Positions 34,353-43,054 of a stretch of 64,000 nucleotides of DNA are shown here, one piece after another. The stretch's first letter is position 1, and each line of letters begins with the position of its first letter. Origin of the DNA: Rhodoferax koreense. GTDB taxonomy: Bacteria; Pseudomonadota; Gammaproteobacteria; Burkholderiales; Burkholderiaceae_C. Under the pieces are notes generated by a model that made no database searches, was not told the origin of the DNA, and was given only the letters and a program-made list of their open reading frames with translations. Where the stretch lies: positions 2,542,001 to 2,606,000 of the forward strand of contig NZ_CP019236.1 of the NCBI RefSeq assembly GCF_001955695.1. The letters run 5' to 3'. The position numbers were made by a program, and so were the translations under genes.

Positions 34353-34859
34353 TCAGATGGCGACGGCTTTCTCGATCACGACGTCGTCGTTCGGCACGTC
34401 GTCGTGGAAGCCCTTGCGGCCGGTCTTCACGGCCTTGATCTTGTCGACGACTTCCGTGCCGGCGACGACCTTGCCGAACACCGCATAGCCCCAGCCTTGG
34501 GCGGAGATGGCGGTGTGGTTCAGGAAGCTGTTGTCGGCGACGTTGATGAAGAACTGCGCCGTGGCCGAATGCGGGTCGTTCGTGCGTGCCATGGCCACGG
34601 TGTAGTTGTTGTTCTTCAGGCCGTTGTTGGCTTCGTTGCTGATCGGCGCATCGCTGGGCTTTTGTTTCATGCCCGGCTCGAAGCCGCCGCCCTGCACCAT
34701 GAAGCCGGGGATCACGCGGTGGAAGATGGTGTTGTCGTAGTGGCCCTTCTTCACGTAGCTCAGAAAGTTGGCCACGGATTTGGGCGCCTTTTCTTCGTCG
34801 AGTTCAAGGGTGATGACGCCGTAGCTGGCGATGTGGAGTTCGACTTTGGGATTGCTCAT
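34353..34859 (-). CDS. ppiB: Cytoplasmic peptidyl-prolyl cis-trans isomerase (cyclophilin)
   Basis: A 168-residue cyclophilin without a signal peptide. It has the catalytic Arg in [14 protein letters not shown], the [18 protein letters not shown] block and [14 protein letters not shown]. It speeds proline isomerisation during folding in the cytosol. It lies three bases after the end of the exported cyclophilin gene, so the two paralogues form a pair, one per compartment. Confidence 0.93.
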   Translation of the reverse strand: MSNPKVELHIASYGVITLELDEEKAPKSVANFLSYVKKGHYDNTIFHRVIPGFMVQGGGFEPGMKQKPSDAPISNEANNGLKNNNYTVAMARTNDPHSATAQFFINVADNSFLNHTAISAQGWGYAVFGKVVAGTEVVDKIKAVKTGRKGFHDDVPNDDVVIEKAVAI

Positions 34860-34862
34860 GAT

Positions 34863-35549
34863 TTATTTCACCAGGGTGGCGGAGTTGATGATGATGGGGG
34901 TCTTGGGAACGTCGGTCGGGAACGGGCCGCCCGCGCCGGTCGGCGTGGCCTTGATTTTATTCACCACATCCATGCCGCTGACGACCTTGCCGAACACGGT
35001 GTAGCCGAACAGCTGCGGTGCGTTCACGAGTTGCGCGCGCGGCGTGTTCTCGTAGATGCGGCCCTGGTATTCGAACTTCGGCACCGGGTCGCCGGGCGGG
35101 ATGACGGTCGGGTTGAGGAAGGCGTTGTCGGCCACGTTGATGAAGAACTGCGCCGTGGCCGACTGCGGGTCGCTGGTGCGCGCCATGGCGATGGTGCCGA
35201 CGACATTCTTGTCGCCGCCCTTGGCCAGGGCCTCGCGGCCTTCGTGCACCACGGGCGCGCGCGTGGCCTTTTCCTTGTAGTTGGCGTCGAAGCCGCCGCC
35301 CTGCACCATGAAGTTGCCGATCACGCGGTGGAAGATCGTGCCGTCGTAGTGCTTGTCGCGCACGTACTGCAGGAAGTTCTCGACCGTCTTCGGCGCCTTG
35401 TCGGGATAGAGCTCGACCACGAAGTCGCCGGCGGTGGTGGCGAACTTCACGCGGGGGGCGTCGGCGGCCTGCGCAAGGACGCTGGACGCCATCAGGCCGG
35501 CCACCAGCAGGCCGCGGCGGACGGTGGAAAACGGGGTGCGTGGAAACAT
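34863..35549 (-). CDS. ppiA: Periplasmic peptidyl-prolyl cis-trans isomerase (cyclophilin)
   Basis: A 228-residue cyclophilin with a signal peptide (GLLVAGLMASSVLAQAADA). The core has [34 protein letters not shown] and FGKVVSGMDVVNKI, closely matching the cytosolic paralogue next door. An insertion, GDPVPKFEYQGRIYENTPRA, lies between the active-site blocks. It would act on periplasmic folding clients. The gene is the first of a two-gene unit with ppiB. Confidence 0.9.
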   Translation of the reverse strand: MFPRTPFSTVRRGLLVAGLMASSVLAQAADAPRVKFATTAGDFVVELYPDKAPKTVENFLQYVRDKHYDGTIFHRVIGNFMVQGGGFDANYKEKATRAPVVHEGREALAKGGDKNVVGTIAMARTSDPQSATAQFFINVADNAFLNPTVIPPGDPVPKFEYQGRIYENTPRAQLVNAPQLFGYTVFGKVVSGMDVVNKIKATPTGAGGPFPTDVPKTPIIINSATLVK

Positions 35550-35671
35550 GTTGGTCGGTGCAAAAAAGCTGCGAGGGTAACAAACGGCGCACCCACCGGC
35601 GCCGCCGGCCGGCGATGTAGCCCGCGTTGGCGGCGGGGTTATCGAGGCTGCCGCGTCCTGGAGGGCGCTGG

Positions 35672-36286
35672 TTATTTGGCGGCTGGCTTGGCTGCGGCCT
35701 TGGCCTTGGTCTGTGGCGCGAGCATGTCGCGCAGCGCGGCGACCTTCTGCGTGGCCTGCGGGTTGTTGGGGTTGAGTTGCAGCGATTTGGCGTAGGACTG
35801 GCTGGCCAGCTTGGCGTAGACGTCGCCCAGGTTTTCATGGGCCGTGGCATAGGCCGGATTGAGCTTCACCGCCATCTCGAGCGCGGTGCGGGCCTTGTCG
35901 TACTGGTTCTGGCTGGCATAAAGCGCGGCCAGGTTGTTGTACGGCTCGGGCAGCTCGGGAAATTCCTGGGTCAGCGCCGAAAGCGTGGCGATGGCGTCGT
36001 CGGTCTTGCCCGATTCCGTGAACACCACGCCCTTGAGGAAGCGCATCTGCGGGTCCTTGGGCTTGGCGGCCAGGTAGACATCGGCCTTGGCCAGCGCTTC
36101 GGCGTATTTGCCGCTGCGGATCAGCTGGCTCACGTCGCCGTAGTCGTCGGCGTGGGCCGCCGCTGCGAACAGCGCGGAGGTGCACATGGCGGCCGATGCG
36201 GCGAAGCGCCACAGGCTGCGCGGGCTGGCGTCGCGGGTGGCTTGGTGCGTGACTTGCTGAGTGACTTGCTTCGTGACTTGCTTCAT
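35672..36286 (-). CDS. Exported TPR-repeat protein with a repetitive N-terminus
   Basis: A 204-residue protein. A signal peptide (LWRFAASAAMCTSALFAAAA) ends at AHA before DDYGDVSQL. The mature part has about four tetratricopeptide repeats (SGKYAEALAKADVYLAAKPK, SGKTDDAIATLSALTQEFPE, QNQYDKARTALEMAVKLNPA) and an Ala/Lys-rich tail. Upstream of the signal peptide the first 17 residues are a repetitive KQVT/QQVT/HQAT run encoded by four 12-bp DNA repeats, giving an unusually long n-region. It is probably a periplasmic scaffold; the role is unknown. It diverges from cysS. Confidence 0.82.
   Translation of the reverse strand: MKQVTKQVTQQVTHQATRDASPRSLWRFAASAAMCTSALFAAAAHADDYGDVSQLIRSGKYAEALAKADVYLAAKPKDPQMRFLKGVVFTESGKTDDAIATLSALTQEFPELPEPYNNLAALYASQNQYDKARTALEMAVKLNPAYATAHENLGDVYAKLASQSYAKSLQLNPNNPQATQKVAALRDMLAPQTKAKAAAKPAAK
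36237..36284. repeat. Four tandem 12-bp repeats in the TPR-protein start
   Basis: Units on the plus strand are GTGGCTTGGTGC, GTGACTTGCTGA, GTGACTTGCTTC and GTGACTTGCTTC, ending two bases before the start codon complement. The last two are identical. Read on the minus strand they encode KQVT, KQVT, QQVT and HQAT. Because the unit is a multiple of three, copy number could change without breaking the frame. Confidence 0.85.
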
Positions 36287-36532
36287 ATCGCTCTCGGTCG
36301 GGTGCAAAGACAGGCCCCTGCACGGCGCATGCAAAGGGCTGGGACGGTGCCGTTCAAGGGCTATATACTGCGGGGATTGTAGCCGAGGGGTCTGGCCCGA
36401 CCGGGCCCGCGCAGGACGCTCCGGCACGATGCCACCCCCAACTTCCAGCCCGATCCCCAGACCGAAAAAGACACCGCCGCAGCCCGCGCGCCGACACGCC
36501 TCGTCGAGCGAGCTTCGGCCATTTCCATATTC

Positions 36533-37912
36533 ATGAGCTTGCGCATTTACAACACGCTGTCGCGTGCACTGGAGCCCTTTTCCCCGATCGAAGCCGGCCA
36601 TGCGCGGATGTACGTCTGCGGCATGACGATCTATGACCTGTGTCATGTGGGCCACGCCCGCATGATGATGGCCTTCGACGTGGTGCAGCGCTGGCTCAGG
36701 GCGAGCGGTCTGCGCGTGACCTACGTGCGCAACATCACCGACATCGACGACAAGATCATCAAGCGGGCGTTCGAGCGGGGCATCACCATCCGTGCGCTCA
36801 CCGACGAGATGACCGCGGCCATGCACCAGGACATCGGCGCGCTCGGCATCGAGCCGCCGACCATCGAGCCGCGCGCCACCGAATACGTGCCGCAGATGCT
36901 GAAGATGATCGGCACGCTCGAACACAAAGGCCTGGCCTACCGCTCGACCAATGGCGACGTGAACTATGCCGTGCGCAAGTTCCCCGGCTACGGCAAGCTC
37001 TCGGGCAAGTCGCTCGACGAGCTGCGCGCCGGCGAACGCGTGGCCGTGCTCGACGGCAAGGAAGACCCGCTCGATTTCGTGCTGTGGAAATCGGCCAAGC
37101 CCGGCGAACCGCCCGAAGCCAGGTGGGACAGCGACTTCGGCGCCGGCCGGCCGGGCTGGCACATCGAATGTTCGGCCATGAGCTGCCAGACGCTGGGCGA
37201 GAGCTTCGACATCCACGGCGGCGGCGTCGACCTGCAGTTCCCGCACCACGAGAACGAAATCGCGCAGAGCGAGGGCGCCTCGGGCCGGCCGCTCGCGCGT
37301 TTCTGGGTGCACAACGGCTTCGTGCAGATCGACAACGAGAAGATGTCCAAGAGCCTGGGCAACTTCTTCACCATCCGCGAAGTGCTCAAGCAGTACGACG
37401 CCGAGACGCTGCGTTTCTTCCTGGTGCGCACACACTACCGCAGCGCGTTGAACTACAGCGATGCGCATCTGGACGACGCGCGCGGCGCGTTGAAGCGGCT
37501 CTATACCGCGCTGGACCTGGTCAAGCCCGCCGCGCTTGCGGCCATCGACTGGACCGAGCCTTTCGCCGCACGTTTCAAGGCCGCGATGGACGAGGACTTC
37601 GGCACGCCTGGCGCGATCGCCGTGTTGTTCGACCTGGCTTCGGAGATCAACCGCACACGTTCGGCCGAACTGGCCGGCCTGCTCAAGGCGCTCGGCGGCA
37701 CGCTCGGCATCCTGCAGGGCGACGCGACGCTGTTCCTGCAGGCTGGCGTGGCGCTCGACGACGCGGCCATCCAGGCGCTGATCCTTGAGCGCGCGGCGGC
37801 CAAGGCGGCGAAGAACTTCGCCGAGGCCGACCGCATCCGCCAGGACCTGCTGGCCAGCGGCATCGTGCTCAAGGACGGTCCCACCGGCACCAGCTGGGAG
37901 GCCGCACCATGA
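36533..37912 (+). CDS. cysS: Cysteinyl-tRNA synthetase
   Basis: A 459-residue class-I tRNA synthetase. The zinc-binding Cys29 lies in [10 protein letters not shown], the HIGH-type motif is HVGHAR (38-43), zinc ligands recur in HIECSAMS and FPHHENE, and the ATP loop is KMSKS in [13 protein letters not shown]. It charges tRNA-Cys. No editing domain is present, as usual for this enzyme. The 246-bp region before it is shared with the divergent TPR gene and has a TATACT at 36364-36369 that could be a -10 box. Confidence 0.95.
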   Translation: MSLRIYNTLSRALEPFSPIEAGHARMYVCGMTIYDLCHVGHARMMMAFDVVQRWLRASGLRVTYVRNITDIDDKIIKRAFERGITIRALTDEMTAAMHQDIGALGIEPPTIEPRATEYVPQMLKMIGTLEHKGLAYRSTNGDVNYAVRKFPGYGKLSGKSLDELRAGERVAVLDGKEDPLDFVLWKSAKPGEPPEARWDSDFGAGRPGWHIECSAMSCQTLGESFDIHGGGVDLQFPHHENEIAQSEGASGRPLARFWVHNGFVQIDNEKMSKSLGNFFTIREVLKQYDAETLRFFLVRTHYRSALNYSDAHLDDARGALKRLYTALDLVKPAALAAIDWTEPFAARFKAAMDEDFGTPGAIAVLFDLASEINRTRSAELAGLLKALGGTLGILQGDATLFLQAGVALDDAAIQALILERAAAKAAKNFAEADRIRQDLLASGIVLKDGPTGTSWEAAP

Positions 37913-37930
37913 CGGGATTCATGGCTTTTT

Positions 37931-38623
37931 ATGCCGCTGCCGCAGATCGGACGTGCGATGGCTGCTGCTAAAAAGATAGCAGCGCCGGAATCCGTCGTCC
38001 AGGTCTACACGCCGCCTTACTGGGTCGATGCGTGCAAGCACCTGGTGAAGAAGGACCGCGTCATGCGCCGGCTGATCCCCCAGTTCGGCGACGCCTGCCT
38101 CAAGACCCGCGGCGACGCGTTCACCACGCTGGCGCGTAGCATCGTCGGCCAGCAGATCTCGGTCAAATCGGCCCAGGCCATGTGGGAGCGCTTCGTGCGC
38201 TTGCCGCGCGAAATGGCACCGGCCCACGTCTTGAAGCTCAAGGTCGACGACATGCGTGCGGCCGGCCTGTCGGCCCGCAAGGTCGAATACCTCGTCGACC
38301 TGGCACTGCATTTCCATTCCGGCTCGGCGCATGTGACGGCCTGGGAGGAGATGGACGACGAGGCCATCATCGCCGAGCTGGTGGCCATCCGCGGCATCGG
38401 CCGCTGGACGGCCGAGATGTTCCTGATCTTCCACATGATGCGGCCCAACGTGCTGCCGCTGGACGACCTGGGCCTGATCAACGGCATCAGCCACAACTAT
38501 TTTTCGGGCGACCCGGTCAGCCGCAGCGACGCACGGGAAGTCGCGGCCGCCTGGGCCCCCTATTGCAGCGTGGCAACTTGGTATATTTGGCGCTCTCTCG
38601 AGCCCTTGCCGGTCTCCGTCTGA
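37931..38623 (+). CDS. DNA-3-methyladenine glycosylase, AlkA-type HhH-GPD protein
   Basis: A 230-residue base-excision-repair glycosylase. It has the substrate-pocket stretch TLARSIVGQQISVKSAQAMW, the helix-hairpin-helix LVAIRGIGRWTAEMFLIF and the catalytic Asp in VLPLDDLGLING. The short length, without the AlkA N-terminal domain, matches the AlkA2/MagIII-like group. It excises alkylated purines. The start at 37931 is uncertain; an ATG at 37958 (MAAAKKIAAPES) is in frame. The DNA around 37960-37983 reads GCTGCTAAAAAGATAGCAGC, an inverted repeat. It sits between cysS and accA on the same strand. Confidence 0.87.
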   Translation: MPLPQIGRAMAAAKKIAAPESVVQVYTPPYWVDACKHLVKKDRVMRRLIPQFGDACLKTRGDAFTTLARSIVGQQISVKSAQAMWERFVRLPREMAPAHVLKLKVDDMRAAGLSARKVEYLVDLALHFHSGSAHVTAWEEMDDEAIIAELVAIRGIGRWTAEMFLIFHMMRPNVLPLDDLGLINGISHNYFSGDPVSRSDAREVAAAWAPYCSVATWYIWRSLEPLPVSV

Positions 38624-38700
38624 GCGCATCCGTTTAACCGTATCGGCCCGACCGCAGGCACCGTGCAACACCGGCCGAGCGGCCCGCCCCCACCAGGAGA

Positions 38701-39684
38701 ATGACGTTGGCGAAAAGAACTTTCCTCGACTTCGAGCAACCCATATCCGATCTGGAAACCAAGATCGAAGAGCTGCGCTACGTGCAGAACGAGTCCGCCG
38801 TGGACATCTCGGAAGAGATCGACCAGCTCAGCAAGAAGAGCCACCAGCTCACCAAGGACATCTACAGCGACCTCACGCCGTGGCAGATCACCAAGATCGC
38901 GCGCCACCCCGAGCGGCCGTACACGCTCGACTACGTGAACGAGCTGTTCACCGACTTCGTCGAGCTGCACGGTGACCGCCACTTCGCCGACGATCTTTCC
39001 ATCGTCGGCGGCCTGGCGCGCTTCAACGGCACGGCCTGCATGGTGCTGGGCCACCAGAAGGGCCGCGACACCAAGGAGCGTGGCCTGCGCAACTTCGGCA
39101 TGAGCAAGCCCGAGGGCTACCGCAAGGCGCTGCGCCTGATGAAGCTCGCCGAGAAGTTCCAGCTGCCGGTGTTCACCTTCGTCGACACGCCCGGCGCCTA
39201 TCCCGGCATCGATGCCGAGGAACGTGGGCAATCGGAGGCCATCGGGCGCAACATCTTCGAGATGGCGCAGCTCGAAGTGCCGATCATCACCACCATCATC
39301 GGCGAAGGCGGCTCCGGCGGCGCGCTGGCGATTTCGGTGGCCGACCAAGTGGTGATGCTGCAGTACTCCATCTATTCGGTGATCAGCCCCGAAGGTTGTG
39401 CCTCCATCTTGTGGAAGACCTCCGACAAGGCTCAGGAAGCCGCCGATGCGCTGAACATCACGGCGCACCGGCTCAAGGCGCTGGGCCTGATCGACAAGAT
39501 CGTCAATGAGCCGGTGGGCGGCGCGCACCGCGACCACAAGCAGATGGCGGCCTTCCTCAAACGCGCACTCAACGACGCGCTGCGCCAGTTGAGCGACCTC
39601 AAGGTCAAGGAACTGCTCGACCGGCGCTACGACCGGCTGCAGAGCTACGGCCGCTTCACCGACACCAAGGCCGACAGCAAATAG
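38701..39684 (+). CDS. accA: Acetyl-CoA carboxylase carboxyltransferase subunit alpha
   Basis: A 327-residue AccA. The N-terminal [19 protein letters not shown] is characteristic, as are the core [20 protein letters not shown] and the active-site glycine-rich loops [18 protein letters not shown] and [11 protein letters not shown]. With AccD it transfers carboxyl from biotin to acetyl-CoA, giving malonyl-CoA for fatty-acid synthesis. The zinc-ribbon AccD is not in the window. GGAGA precedes the ATG. A hairpin just after the stop may end the transcript. Confidence 0.96.
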   Translation: MTLAKRTFLDFEQPISDLETKIEELRYVQNESAVDISEEIDQLSKKSHQLTKDIYSDLTPWQITKIARHPERPYTLDYVNELFTDFVELHGDRHFADDLSIVGGLARFNGTACMVLGHQKGRDTKERGLRNFGMSKPEGYRKALRLMKLAEKFQLPVFTFVDTPGAYPGIDAEERGQSEAIGRNIFEMAQLEVPIITTIIGEGGSGGALAISVADQVVMLQYSIYSVISPEGCASILWKTSDKAQEAADALNITAHRLKALGLIDKIVNEPVGGAHRDHKQMAAFLKRALNDALRQLSDLKVKELLDRRYDRLQSYGRFTDTKADSK

Positions 39685-39712
39685 CCGCGGGGTCCGTTAT
39701 GGACCGCAGCGG
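39685..39712 (+). terminator. Hairpin after accA
   Basis: Immediately after the accA stop, CCGCGGGGTCC-GTTAT-GGACCGCAGCGG can fold: stem GGTCC/GGACC extended by CCGC/GCGG across a small bulge. No T-run follows, so it is a weak terminator or a boundary structure. It covers an ATG at 39699, which argues that the downstream gene starts at 39723. Confidence 0.45.
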
Positions 39713-39722
39713 GTGGATCCCC

Positions 39723-40382
39723 ATGCGCAAACATTTTTCGGAGACCACCGGCCCGCAGCGCGTGGTGTATGGCGTCGTCGTCGGGCTGGGCTCTGCGGCG
39801 GTGCCGCTGCCGCTGTCGGGCGAGCTGCGCGGCCTGATGGCCTGGTGCCTGGCGGTCAGCGTGTACCTGATCCTGGCCTGGTGGCTGGCCGAGACCTTCG
39901 ACGCCGAGCGGACCCGCGAGCGTGCGCGGCAGCAGGACCAGTCGAGCCCGCTGCTGTTTTTCGTGCTGGTGCTGGCCGGCCTGGCCAGCGTGGCGGCGAT
40001 CGTGATGCTGCTGCAGAACAGCAAGGATCTCAAGGAATCGCAGCGCGCCTGGCACATCAGCCTGTCGATGGCGGCGGTGGCGCTGTCGTGGCTGCTGATC
40101 CAGACCACCTTCGCCTTCCGTTATGCGCACCGCTACTACCAGGAAGAACTGAACAACAAGGTGGCCGGCGCGGGGCTGGATTTCCCAGGCAAGCTCGACC
40201 CGGACTATTTCGACTTCCTGTACTACTCTTTCGTCGTCGGCATGACCTCGCAGGTCTCCGACGTGCAGGTCACCTCGCGCGAGATGCGGCGCATCACGCT
40301 GGTGCACAGCGTGCTGTCGTTCGGCTTCAACATGCTGGTGCTGGCCCTCAGCATCAACGTGGTGGCCGGCTCTATCCAGTAG
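39723..40382 (+). CDS. DUF1345 inner-membrane protein
   Basis: A 219-residue membrane protein of the DUF1345 family, function unknown. Five hydrophobic segments are visible (for example LMAWCLAVSVYLILAWWLAE, LLFFVLVLAGLASVAAIVML and SVLSFGFNMLVLALSINVVA). The family-typical block HRYYQEEL is present, followed by the DFLYYSFVVGMTSQVSDVQV stretch, which is the most conserved-looking part and resembles a pore-lining loop. It follows accA and is convergent with a small gene, overlapping it by 11 bp. An upstream ATG at 39699 lies inside a hairpin and is less likely to be used. Confidence 0.82.
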   Translation: MRKHFSETTGPQRVVYGVVVGLGSAAVPLPLSGELRGLMAWCLAVSVYLILAWWLAETFDAERTRERARQQDQSSPLLFFVLVLAGLASVAAIVMLLQNSKDLKESQRAWHISLSMAAVALSWLLIQTTFAFRYAHRYYQEELNNKVAGAGLDFPGKLDPDYFDFLYYSFVVGMTSQVSDVQVTSREMRRITLVHSVLSFGFNMLVLALSINVVAGSIQ

Positions 40383-40674
40383 TCTTGCGGTCGAGTTCCT
40401 GGCGGGCCTTCTCGAGCCACAGCGCGATGTTGTCGTGCAGGTCCTTCTGGCTGAACGAACAGCTTTCCTCGCTGAACAGCGCGCTCGATTCCAGGCGGTC
40501 GAGCTGGCCCAGCAGCACTTCGGCGAAACGCGGGGGCAGGGCGTCGAACAAGGCCTGGTAGCCGCGCGCCGCGTGGCAGAACGTGGCCGTGCCTTCCGGC
40601 AGCGCCCGCAGCGCGCCCAGGCCGTCGAACAGGGCCTGCCACTGGCTGGCGGCGGTATGTGGGGCTGAATGCAC
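40372..40674 (-). CDS. Small protein of unknown function
   Basis: A 100-residue soluble protein that I do not recognise. It is predicted mostly helical: QWQALFDGLGALRALPEGTA, GYQALFDALPPRFAEVLLGQ, then SQKDLHDNIALWLEKARQEL. There is no signal peptide, metal motif or repeat. It is encoded 51 bp downstream of the OmpA-like lipoprotein gene on the same strand and overlaps the end of the DUF1345 gene. It may be a tail gene of the TIR-lipoprotein unit, but the gap makes that uncertain. Confidence 0.6.
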   Translation of the reverse strand: MHSAPHTAASQWQALFDGLGALRALPEGTATFCHAARGYQALFDALPPRFAEVLLGQLDRLESSALFSEESCSFSQKDLHDNIALWLEKARQELDRKTTG

Positions 40675-40725
40675 GCGTGGTTCCGGTTGGGTGAAACAGG
40701 ATGCGATGTTAAGGCCTGCCCGGTT

Positions 40726-41997
40726 TCAGCAGCCGATGACCTTGAATTCCACGCGGCGATCGATCGCGTCCGAGGCGTCGTCGCGGCCGGTGCCGACCAG
40801 CGTCTGCCGCGAGCCGGCGCCACTGGCGATCGCGCGCCGGGCCAGGGTCGGCGCGTTCGCCTCGAGCTGCGACTTCACGTATTCCGCGCGCAGCAGCGAC
40901 AGCCGTTCGTTCAGCGGCTCGGGCCCCGAGGCGCTGGTGTGGCCGGTGACCTCGAGGCAGCTCGCGCCGTTCGGCGTGCCGGGCGTGCCCGCCGTGGCCG
41001 CGGCGCGCGTCGCAATGGCGCGCAGCCATAAAGGGTAGGGGCCGGAGAGGCGCGGGTCGGCGACGAAGGCCGTCGAGCCGGGCCGGAACAGGAACTTCAC
41101 GCCGAGCCGCTGGTGCGCCAGGCCGTAGTCGACGATCTGGTTGAACGCCGCTTCGGCACGTTCGCGCCGGCCGAGCTTCCAGTTGGCCAGGTACAGGCCG
41201 TTGTAGACGCGAAACTGGTCGCCGGCCGAGCTGCGCTGCGCGCTGGTGTAGAGATCGAGCGACTCCTGCCAGCGGCCCGCGTCGTAGGCGTCGATGGCCT
41301 CGGCCACCAGGGCGGCGGCGACGATGCGCCCGGCATACAGCGGGTTGATCGGGTCGCCCGCGCGGGTGCCCTGGCAGGTGCGGATGTAGCCGAGCGTGGC
41401 CGGGTCCTCGGTCCACGCCGGCGCGTCGCGGAAGGTGGCCACCGGCGTCGCGTCCACGCCTTCCGGTCGCGCGAAGGCCAGGCCCTTGCTCACCAGCTTG
41501 CCGGTCTTGAGGTCGGCCAGCGCGAAGCAGATGCGGTAGGCCTCGCGCATGCCCGCGGTCTGGCGCTGGGCGTTCACGCCCGTAAAGGTGCCGATCAGCA
41601 CGAGCGGGTTGCGCGCCACGTTGGCCGCGGAAAACGGCAGCACTTCGAACTGCGGGTACTGCGCCTGGATCAGCCCGGCCAGGCGTTCGCCCATGGAGCG
41701 TGTGGCCGCCGTCTGCGCACCGCTCATGCCGTCGATCAGCGGGTCGATGACCACGGCCTGGCGCGCCGTGCCGGCAGGCAGCGCGGGCGCGCCTTTGAGC
41801 AGGGCGGTGGCGGCGTTGAGCACGGCTTCGTCGTAGGGCAGCACGGGGGGCGGCGCGGTGGGGGGTGCTGCGGTGGCCGCGGCAGCGGGCGCGGGGGCCG
41901 CAGCGGTGGCCGGGGTCATCGTGCCGGGTGGCGGCGTGGCGCAGCCGGTCGCCAGCAGCGCCGCGGCGAGCAGCCACCAGTTTGGCAATTTGGACAT
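40726..41997 (-). CDS. Outer-membrane lipoprotein with OmpA-like C-terminal domain
   Basis: A 423-residue lipoprotein. The lipobox LLATGC puts the acylated cysteine at position 19. An Ala/Pro-rich linker follows, then a central domain (about 60-300) with VVIDPLIDGMSGAQTAAT, which resembles the caspase-like/FlgO-like N-domain of OmpA fusion lipoproteins, and a repeat-like DAYDAGRWQESLDLYTSAQR stretch. The C-terminal OmpA-like peptidoglycan-binding domain (about 310-423) shows GHTSASGPEPLNERLSLLRA and DRRVEFKV. It should anchor to peptidoglycan from the outer membrane. The gene starts two bases after the stop of the TIR-protein gene (TGACCATG), so the two are coupled. Confidence 0.85.
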   Translation of the reverse strand: MSKLPNWWLLAAALLATGCATPPPGTMTPATAAAPAPAAAATAAPPTAPPPVLPYDEAVLNAATALLKGAPALPAGTARQAVVIDPLIDGMSGAQTAATRSMGERLAGLIQAQYPQFEVLPFSAANVARNPLVLIGTFTGVNAQRQTAGMREAYRICFALADLKTGKLVSKGLAFARPEGVDATPVATFRDAPAWTEDPATLGYIRTCQGTRAGDPINPLYAGRIVAAALVAEAIDAYDAGRWQESLDLYTSAQRSSAGDQFRVYNGLYLANWKLGRRERAEAAFNQIVDYGLAHQRLGVKFLFRPGSTAFVADPRLSGPYPLWLRAIATRAAATAGTPGTPNGASCLEVTGHTSASGPEPLNERLSLLRAEYVKSQLEANAPTLARRAIASGAGSRQTLVGTGRDDASDAIDRRVEFKVIGC

Positions 41998-41999
41998 GG

Positions 42000-42842
42000 T
42001 CAACACTCCTGCTGCAGAAACAGCCTGGCGGACGCCGGAAGGGTTTCGCCGAGCTGCTGGCGTTCGAGCAGCGCGGCGCATCGCGGGTTGCTTCCCGCGG
42101 CTTTCTTCACCAGCGGGCCACCCGGCTTGGCGGGCGCCGGTGTCGGTGCCGGTACCCGTGTCGCCGTGGCGGTCTCCGCGGCGGGGGCGGGCGTGACGGC
42201 GGGCGTGACGGTGGGTGTGGAGGCTGGTGTGGCCGCGGCACCGGCGTGGCGGTCGGACGGCCGCGGCACCGGCACCGTCTCCACGACGGGGGATGCCGGC
42301 ATGGGCTGCGTGCCGGCGCGGCGGTCCTGCCAGTGCGCGAAGGCAAGAACGATGGCGATGACGGCCAGCAGTGCCGCACCCGCAGCCGGCCACTTCCAGC
42401 GTCTCGGCAAGGGCTCCGGCGCGGTCGGCGGCAAGGAGCCCGCTTGCGCGGGCCGGCCCAGCAGCCGCGCGATGTCGTCGACGAGTTGCCGCAGGCCGGG
42501 GAAGTCGGCTGCGCCGTCCCAGCCGATCAGGTCCGCCGCCTGCACCTCGCGAAAGCCCGCTGGCGGGCGCACGGCATCGATCATCACCGGCACCAGCTTG
42601 CCCGACTGCCGGCCTTCGGCCGCCTCCTCGCAGACCCATTCGCTCTGGACCGACCTGGCCGACCAGATGACCACCATGCAGCGCATCGTCTGCAGTTCGC
42701 GTCCGAGCACGCCACGCCAGGTCTCGCCCGCGGGAATGCGCCGGTCCCACCACACCGACCAGCCGACGGACTGCAGGGCCTGCGCCAGGCGGTGCGCGAT
42801 GGCGCGGTCGGTCTCGTTGTAGCTCAGAAAGATGTCGGCCAT
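42000..42842 (-). CDS. Membrane-anchored TIR-domain protein
   Basis: A 280-residue protein. Residues 2-125 form a TIR domain: DIFLSYNETDRAIAHRLAQA, BB-loop-like RRIPAGETW, CMVVIWSARSVQSEWVCEEA with Trp69 and Glu72/Glu73 at the position of the NADase glutamate, then PVMID. Residues 151-170 are one transmembrane helix (WPAAGAALLAVIAIVLAFAH). An Ala/Pro/Thr-rich linker, probably periplasmic, leads to a compact tail, CAALLERQQLGETLPASARL, with a second cysteine at the very C-terminus. TIR inside, tail outside and a coupled OmpA-like lipoprotein suggest a transenvelope sensor or effector pair. Catalytic activity is not shown. Confidence 0.82.
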   Translation of the reverse strand: MADIFLSYNETDRAIAHRLAQALQSVGWSVWWDRRIPAGETWRGVLGRELQTMRCMVVIWSARSVQSEWVCEEAAEGRQSGKLVPVMIDAVRPPAGFREVQAADLIGWDGAADFPGLRQLVDDIARLLGRPAQAGSLPPTAPEPLPRRWKWPAAGAALLAVIAIVLAFAHWQDRRAGTQPMPASPVVETVPVPRPSDRHAGAAATPASTPTVTPAVTPAPAAETATATRVPAPTPAPAKPGGPLVKKAAGSNPRCAALLERQQLGETLPASARLFLQQEC

Positions 42843-42988
42843 GAAGCTCCCCATGGGCCGCTCGACGCACAGCGTACGGGTGGCACTGGACATCTTAACG
42901 ACACGGGCGCCGCGGCGCCATCATCCTTCGAGCGGGTAAAGAAGGATGAACCTGCGGTAAAGCGGTCTTCTGGCCAAGCGAGCGGGTC

Positions 42989-43032
42989 GTTGAGGAGCTC
43001 AAGCGTCCACATCGGCGCTTGAGTTCTTCAAC
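42989..43032. promoter_or_regulatory. Long inverted repeat upstream of the small exported protein
   Basis: GTTGAGGAGCTCAAGCG at 42989-43005 pairs with CGCTTGAGTTCTTCAAC at 43016-43032. Fifteen of 17 positions are complementary, and the two exceptions are C-to-T changes that become G-U pairs in plus-strand RNA. The loop is 10 nt. It ends 22 bp before the ATG at 43055. It could be a 5'-UTR stem controlling translation, an operator, or a terminator without a T-run. Confidence 0.6.
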
Positions 43033-43054
43033 CGATCATCTACCGAGGCTTTCC

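Noticed and set aside
36287..36532. Possible small gene between the TPR gene and cysS
   Set aside because: No frame has a start with a ribosome-binding site or a recognisable product; it is best read as divergent promoter DNA.
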